From Bacteroidales bacterium (GTDB taxonomy: Bacteria; Bacteroidota; Bacteroidia; Bacteroidales; VadinHA17), in assembly GCA_020353115.1 (NCBI GenBank), contig CP070687.1:2013538-2024263 (forward strand): a stretch of DNA of 10,726 bases. Direction: 5' to 3'. Below are positions 8,001 to 10,726 of the stretch, in pieces. The notes under the pieces were generated by a model that worked only from the letters and a program-made list of their open reading frames with translations, had not been told where the DNA came from and did no database searches. The position numbers and the translations under genes are program-made. The number at the start of each line of letters is the position of its first letter. The first letter of the stretch is position 1.

Positions 8001-8897
8001 AACGATACGGTTCCGACACCTTTGCTGACATTCAAGGTACAGAAGAATATACTATACAGGGGACAGGTCAGCATCATTAATGGCCGGTTTACCTTTTCCT
8101 TCGTTATACCTAAAGATATATCCTATAATATCGATTTTGGAAAGATCTCGTACTATGGAAAAGATTCCACAAATGATGCTCATGGCTTTAATAATCAGAT
8201 CTTAATCGGTGGCTTTTCAGATGATCAGATTATCGATAATACTGGTCCCGAAATCTCACTTTTTATGAATGACCGGAATTTTATTTCAGGGGGGATCACG
8301 GATGAAAATCCCCGTATTCTTGCACTGGTCAGCGACGTAAACGGGATTAATACCGTTGGAAATGGCATCGGACATGACATTACCGCCATACTTGATGACG
8401 ATTACATAAACATCCTCGTTTTGAACGATTATTACGAAGCAGATCTGAACAGCTACCAAAGCGGGAAAATAGAATACCAGTTAACCAACCTGAGTAAAGG
8501 AAACCATCATATCAATCTGAAAGTATGGGATGTCCTGAACAATTCCTCTGAGGCAAGGATTGAGTTCATCGTTGCCGAATCGACGGATATGGTTATTGAA
8601 GACCTGTTTAATTATCCGAATCCTTTTACAGAACGAACGTCGTTTGTATTCGAACATAACCAGACCGATGGCGAGCTTGAAGTTGTAATCCGCATTTTCG
8701 ACCTGTCGGGGCAAAATGTGAAAACAATTCGTGAATCCTTCTATACTGACGGTTACCGGATTGGCCCGATAGATTGGGATGGCCGTGATGACGGTGGAAA
8801 TAAATTGGCATCCGGAATATACGTTTACCGGGTGGATGTACGTTCTTCAAATGGTAATCGTATGGAAGCATTTCAAAAACTGGTTATTGTAAAATAA
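5010..8897 (+). CDS. porU: Type IX secretion C-terminal signal peptidase / sortase PorU (peptidase C25 family)
   Basis: Cell-surface gingipain-like cysteine protease. In P. gingivalis PorU removes the C-terminal sorting domain of T9SS cargo and joins the cargo to anionic LPS, working with PorV. The 1295-residue product has a signal peptide (hydrophobic 6-22, likely cut after LSA, 21-23), a beta-rich N-terminal region (about 25-530), a C25 catalytic domain (about 541-925), a beta-rich segment (about 930-1190), and its own T9SS-type C-terminal domain (about 1195-1295) with NYPNPF (1201-1206), LASGIYVYRV (1266-1275) and a KLVIVK end. The catalytic pair is H791 in YLGHGNE and C825 in ITATCEFSRFD, 34 residues apart as in gingipains. 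LLLFGDGSYD (615-624) and LLGDPAL (918-924) are further C25 landmarks. It is longer than P. gingivalis PorU, which has roughly 1150 residues. It heads the plus-strand group and lies 65 nt before porV. Assignment to PorU rather than a secreted gingipain rests on the porV and gldJ neighbours and the length. Confidence 0.94.
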   Translation: MRKGYLITGLVICLLHAVLFLSAQVKSVSRVIQWDKPDDTFLSGPEREESTVNKTLLHFSHAIYIYPDTLVPVYHESVKGPDIHDGSEIKIGNFIFQPLQDQKGIPADLIASLSDTITIDSKLIHIRKQPVIEFTLIPLRRNPGTGVPEKLVYFTYQIDNSNVAPKGSSVVSTQYSSSSVLASGIWVKIRIPEDGIYKLSYSDLVSMGLANPSNPRIFGNGGAMLPFNSAIPRPDDLTENAILFEKGSDGVFNQGDYILFYGKGPGNWYYKESEQQFNYRRHLYSEAGFYFITSDAGSGKTIDIAEEIGNSENHVVDCFDDFQIHEVEAVNLIKSGREWYEPIVSTGENIFTFSFQNIDITNPAKLKSRLLARSSTTSTYTIYADGNNLVTGDLPAITGLYQFANARSNLSSFLPANEEISISIQFNNPGAETWLDYLILNVRRHLIMEGTQMHFRDIESVGTGNISLFQLSGATPVTRIWDITDLTDIKEIPVTYGSGQLEFKVQTDSLREFIAFDDAGFLTPEVGENPVPNQNLHGLGPVDMIIVSHSDFISQANQLADIHRSKDNLATEVVTPEMIYNEFSSGAPDVTAIRDFVKMFYDRAVNEDEMPEYLLLFGDGSYDNLSDHENNTNRILTYQSVFSDNDLITSVRSYVTDDFFGLLDDGEEIGSGKVDIGIGRFPVTTTEEAETIINKVMKYLDPEAMGSWRNTISFIGDDLDGNDFDGTIHMSQADALATDIESTYPAFDLEKIYLDAYPQVSTSRGEAYPEVNNAINDRIHSGTLIINYLGHGNERGLAHEGILNLNDILSWTNSDKLPLFITATCEFSRFDDVDRTVAGEITEKNSAGEYVLLHPGGGGIALLTTTRLVYSSSNFVLNQKFYQYAFTRDENGNKLRLGDIIRLSKNDVFGTNKRNFTLLGDPALELAYPRFNVITDSINGETLAAADDTLKALSKVTISGHVADETGNILNGFSGTLFPAVYDKPVLVTTLGNDPHPNDTVPTPLLTFKVQKNILYRGQVSIINGRFTFSFVIPKDISYNIDFGKISYYGKDSTNDAHGFNNQILIGGFSDDQIIDNTGPEISLFMNDRNFISGGITDENPRILALVSDVNGINTVGNGIGHDITAILDDDYINILVLNDYYEADLNSYQSGKIEYQLTNLSKGNHHINLKVWDVLNNSSEARIEFIVAESTDMVIEDLFNYPNPFTERTSFVFEHNQTDGELEVVIRIFDLSGQNVKTIRESFYTDGYRIGPIDWDGRDDGGNKLASGIYVYRVDVRSSNGNRMEAFQKLVIVK

Positions 8898-8935
8898 TAT
8901 TTCATCACCAAGAACCTGGAAAAAATTAATTATCC

Positions 8936-8943
8936 TATATTTG
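8936..8943 (+). promoter_or_regulatory. Candidate -7 box for porV
   Basis: TATATTTG, followed by TGCC, is an exact TAnnTTTG match in the 65-nt gap between porU and porV, 19 nt before the porV ATG. No clear TTTG -33 element lies at the normal spacing. It suggests that porV, and ispF with it, can be expressed independently of porU, in keeping with PorV serving many cargo molecules. No terminator follows porU, so read-through is also likely. Confidence 0.5.
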
Positions 8944-8962
8944 TGCCTAATTTGAAACATAG

Positions 8963-10192
8963 ATGAAGAATGTATTTAAGATATTGTTATTGGTGCTGAT
9001 TGCCAGCTTTTTACCTATAGTTGCCGTTGCACAAATAACAACTGGAGAGGTAACCGGGGAAATAAACACCATTCAGTCCGTTGTACCGTTTCTGACCATT
9101 GCTCCGGATTCCCGGGCAGGCGGATTGGGAGATGCAGGTGTTGCAACGACTCCGGATATTAATTCCTTGCACTGGAATCCGGCAAAAATGGCATTTATAG
9201 AGGGTGACGGTGGTATCGGCTTATCCTATTCTCCCTGGTTAAGAAACCTTGTACCGGACATCAACCTTGCTTACTTGTCCGGATATTACCGTTTTGATGA
9301 CAGACAGGTTGTAAGCTTATCTCTCCTCTATTTTTCACTCGGGAATATTACCTTCACCGATATGTTCGGTAATGAAACACGGAATTTCAATCCCAATGAA
9401 TTCTCTGTCGATGCAGCATATTCCCGGATATTTGGTGACCACTTTTCTGGTGGTATCGCATTCCGGTATATTTATTCCAACCTGACCGGCGGAGTGAGTG
9501 TGGGTGGCGCAGAAACCAAACCGGGAATGTCAATTGCAGCCGATGTCTCCACCTATTATGAGAATGATGTTGAACTTTTTAATAAGGATGTTAAACTATC
9601 ATGGGGTTTGAATATTTCCAATATAGGGACAAAGATGACGTATACGGAAAATGAAGATCCTGATTTTATCCCTACAAATTTGAGGTTGGGCGGTGCTATG
9701 AAAATTGAGTTAGACCAGTATAATTCGCTCGCATTGGCATTAGACCTGAATAAACTGCTGGTGCCTACACCTCCGGTCTATTATGAAGTGGGTGAAGTTT
9801 TTCCTAACGGAGATACGGTTGATATAGACGGTGTCTATATAAAATATGGCAAAGATCCGGATGTTGGGGTTCCCACTGGTATGTTGCAATCCTTTTATGA
9901 TGCTCCGGGAGGATTCAAGGAAGAATTGCATGAAATTACCTATTCCGTCGGAATGGAATACTGGTATTCCAACCAGTTTGCTGTACGCGCCGGATATTTT
10001 CATGAACATCAGACCAAGGGCAACAGGAAATTTTTCACCGTAGGTGTCGGACTGAAATTGAATATTTTTTCACTTGATTTCGCTTACCTTATACCCACAA
10101 CCCAGAACCATCCACTGGCAAAGACACTGCGTTTTACCATAGGATTCGATTTTGATTCCTTCAAAAGACTAAACAGGACGGAGAGTTCATGA
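8963..10192 (+). CDS. porV: Type IX secretion outer-membrane shuttle protein PorV (LptO)
   Basis: Outer-membrane FadL-like beta-barrel. In P. gingivalis and Flavobacterium, PorV binds cargo C-terminal domains as they leave the SprA translocon and carries them to the PorU attachment complex. The 409-residue product has a clear signal peptide (hydrophobic core 7-22, cleavage after AVA at 21-23). The PorV signature follows: PFLTIAPDSRAGGLGDAGVA (42-61) and LHWNPAKMAF (69-78). The rest alternates aromatic-rich strands and turns, with an acidic extracellular-loop-like stretch at about 270-325 (GEVFPNGDTVDIDG within it). It ends in strands typical of the barrel closure (about 356-398), followed by a short polar tail. 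The first Met is placed directly before the signal peptide. Its stop overlaps the ispF start by ATGA. Its position immediately after porU matches the known functional pairing and is the standard arrangement in the phylum. Confidence 0.95.
   Translation: MKNVFKILLLVLIASFLPIVAVAQITTGEVTGEINTIQSVVPFLTIAPDSRAGGLGDAGVATTPDINSLHWNPAKMAFIEGDGGIGLSYSPWLRNLVPDINLAYLSGYYRFDDRQVVSLSLLYFSLGNITFTDMFGNETRNFNPNEFSVDAAYSRIFGDHFSGGIAFRYIYSNLTGGVSVGGAETKPGMSIAADVSTYYENDVELFNKDVKLSWGLNISNIGTKMTYTENEDPDFIPTNLRLGGAMKIELDQYNSLALALDLNKLLVPTPPVYYEVGEVFPNGDTVDIDGVYIKYGKDPDVGVPTGMLQSFYDAPGGFKEELHEITYSVGMEYWYSNQFAVRAGYFHEHQTKGNRKFFTVGVGLKLNIFSLDFAYLIPTTQNHPLAKTLRFTIGFDFDSFKRLNRTESS
10180..10183 (+). promoter_or_regulatory. 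Shine-Dalgarno-like GGAG before ispF
   Basis: GGAG lies 5 nt before the ispF ATG, inside the last codons of porV. Most starts in this window lack such a motif, as is usual in Bacteroidota, so this one stands out. With the ATGA overlap it fits reinitiation or coupled translation of ispF after porV. Confidence 0.4.
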
Positions 10193-10680
10193 ATTACAGG
10201 ACCGGAATAGGATATGATATTCACCGGCTTGAAAAAGGGTACGATCTGAATCTCGGAGGAGTGGTTATTCTCCATCATAAAGGAACGGTCGGCCATTCGG
10301 ATGGAGATGTATTAATTCACGCAATTTGTGATGCGCTTCTGGGTGCTGCCAATCTCCATGACATCGGATACCATTTCCCTGACAATTCACCTGAATTCAA
10401 AAATATAGATAGTAAGATCCTGCTTAACCGGACTGTCAGGATGCTTACCGAAAATAATTATTCTATTGTTAATATCGACTCCACTATCTGCCTTGAGCAT
10501 CCCAGGGTTAAAGATTCGATACCGGTTATGAAGGAAACCCTGGCAACCGTTATGGATATCGAATCCGAAAGAATATCGATTAAAGCGACTACATCTGAAA
10601 AGCTGGGATATATCGGCAACGAAGAGGGCCTTGCGGCTTATGCCATTGTATTAATCGAAAAAAAGGAAAAACAGGCTTGA
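10189..10680 (+). CDS. ispF: 2-C-methyl-D-erythritol 2,4-cyclodiphosphate synthase (IspF)
   Basis: Cytoplasmic enzyme of the MEP pathway that converts CDP-methylerythritol 2-phosphate to the cyclic diphosphate, releasing CMP, on the way to isoprenoids such as undecaprenyl carrier lipid and menaquinone. The 163-residue product is of normal full length. The metal ligands seen in the family are all present: D10 and H12 in GIGYDIH, and H44 in SDGDVLIHA. Other signatures are HSDGD (36-40), DALLGAANLHDIG (48-60), FPD (63-65) and the nucleotide-binding segment KATTSEKLGYIG (132-143). A short lysine-rich tail (158-162) follows the core. The ATG overlaps the porV stop as ATGA, so the gene is translated from the same message as porV. 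It has no functional tie to secretion that is visible in the sequence. All residues expected for activity are intact. Confidence 0.96.
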   Translation: MNYRTGIGYDIHRLEKGYDLNLGGVVILHHKGTVGHSDGDVLIHAICDALLGAANLHDIGYHFPDNSPEFKNIDSKILLNRTVRMLTENNYSIVNIDSTICLEHPRVKDSIPVMKETLATVMDIESERISIKATTSEKLGYIGNEEGLAAYAIVLIEKKEKQA

Positions 10681-10726
10681 CACCCTCCTTGTCCAATCAA
10701 TGATTCTGTTACCCGGATCCATGATT
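10681..10726. other. Unassigned 46 nt at the right edge
   Basis: Follows the ispF stop. A plus-strand ATG at 10700 opens a frame of nine codons to the edge (MILLPGSMI), too short to identify. No terminator hairpin is visible after ispF within the window, so the transcription unit may continue. Confidence 0.3.

Noticed and set aside
5010..8897. Reading porU as a secreted gingipain or other C25 cargo protease
   Set aside because: The pairing with porV, proximity to gldJ, length and domain order fit PorU. A secreted gingipain would not normally sit in this conserved neighbourhood.
10700..10726. Possible start of a further gene after ispF (ATG at 10700)
   Set aside because: Only nine codons before the edge and no supporting signal; cannot be called a gene.

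Overview
The window comes from a member of the Bacteroidota. The evidence is a type IX secretion (T9SS) and gliding-family gene set (GldJ, PorU, PorV, a PorP/SprF-family protein), which is confined to that phylum, and TAnnTTTG-type -7 promoter boxes ahead of several genes. The genes resemble those of gliding or environmental Bacteroidota more than Porphyromonas, because a true GldJ is present. I cannot assign a genus from the sequence alone.

Layout. The left half is read on the minus strand. From position 4869 downwards it carries a PorP/SprF-like outer-membrane protein, the lipoprotein gene gldJ, a strong intrinsic terminator, murF (last cytoplasmic step of the peptidoglycan precursor pathway) and ppa (inorganic pyrophosphatase, running off the left edge). 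The right half is read on the plus strand: porU (T9SS C-terminal signal peptidase/sortase), porV (outer-membrane shuttle protein) and ispF (MEP isoprenoid pathway), with ispF overlapping porV by ATGA. The two halves diverge from a 140-bp intergenic region at 4870-5009 that contains an 11-bp inverted repeat. About 46 nt after ispF are too short to assign.

How the genes work together. PorV collects T9SS cargo at the outer membrane and hands it to PorU, which removes the C-terminal sorting domain and attaches the protein to the cell surface. GldJ is a lipoprotein related to the GldK/PorK ring component and is needed for stable GldK and for gliding in Flavobacterium. The PorP/SprF-like barrel belongs to a family that serves T9SS export or surface anchoring. 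The flanking genes murF, ppa and ispF are housekeeping genes for cell-wall precursors, pyrophosphate removal and isoprenoids. Their link to the secretion genes is conserved neighbourhood rather than a shown shared function.

I found no RNA gene, mobile element, CRISPR array or plainly new system. The most interesting points are the PorP/SprF gene wedged between gldJ and porU, the mirrored repeat in the divergent promoter region, and the translational coupling of porV to an isoprenoid gene.
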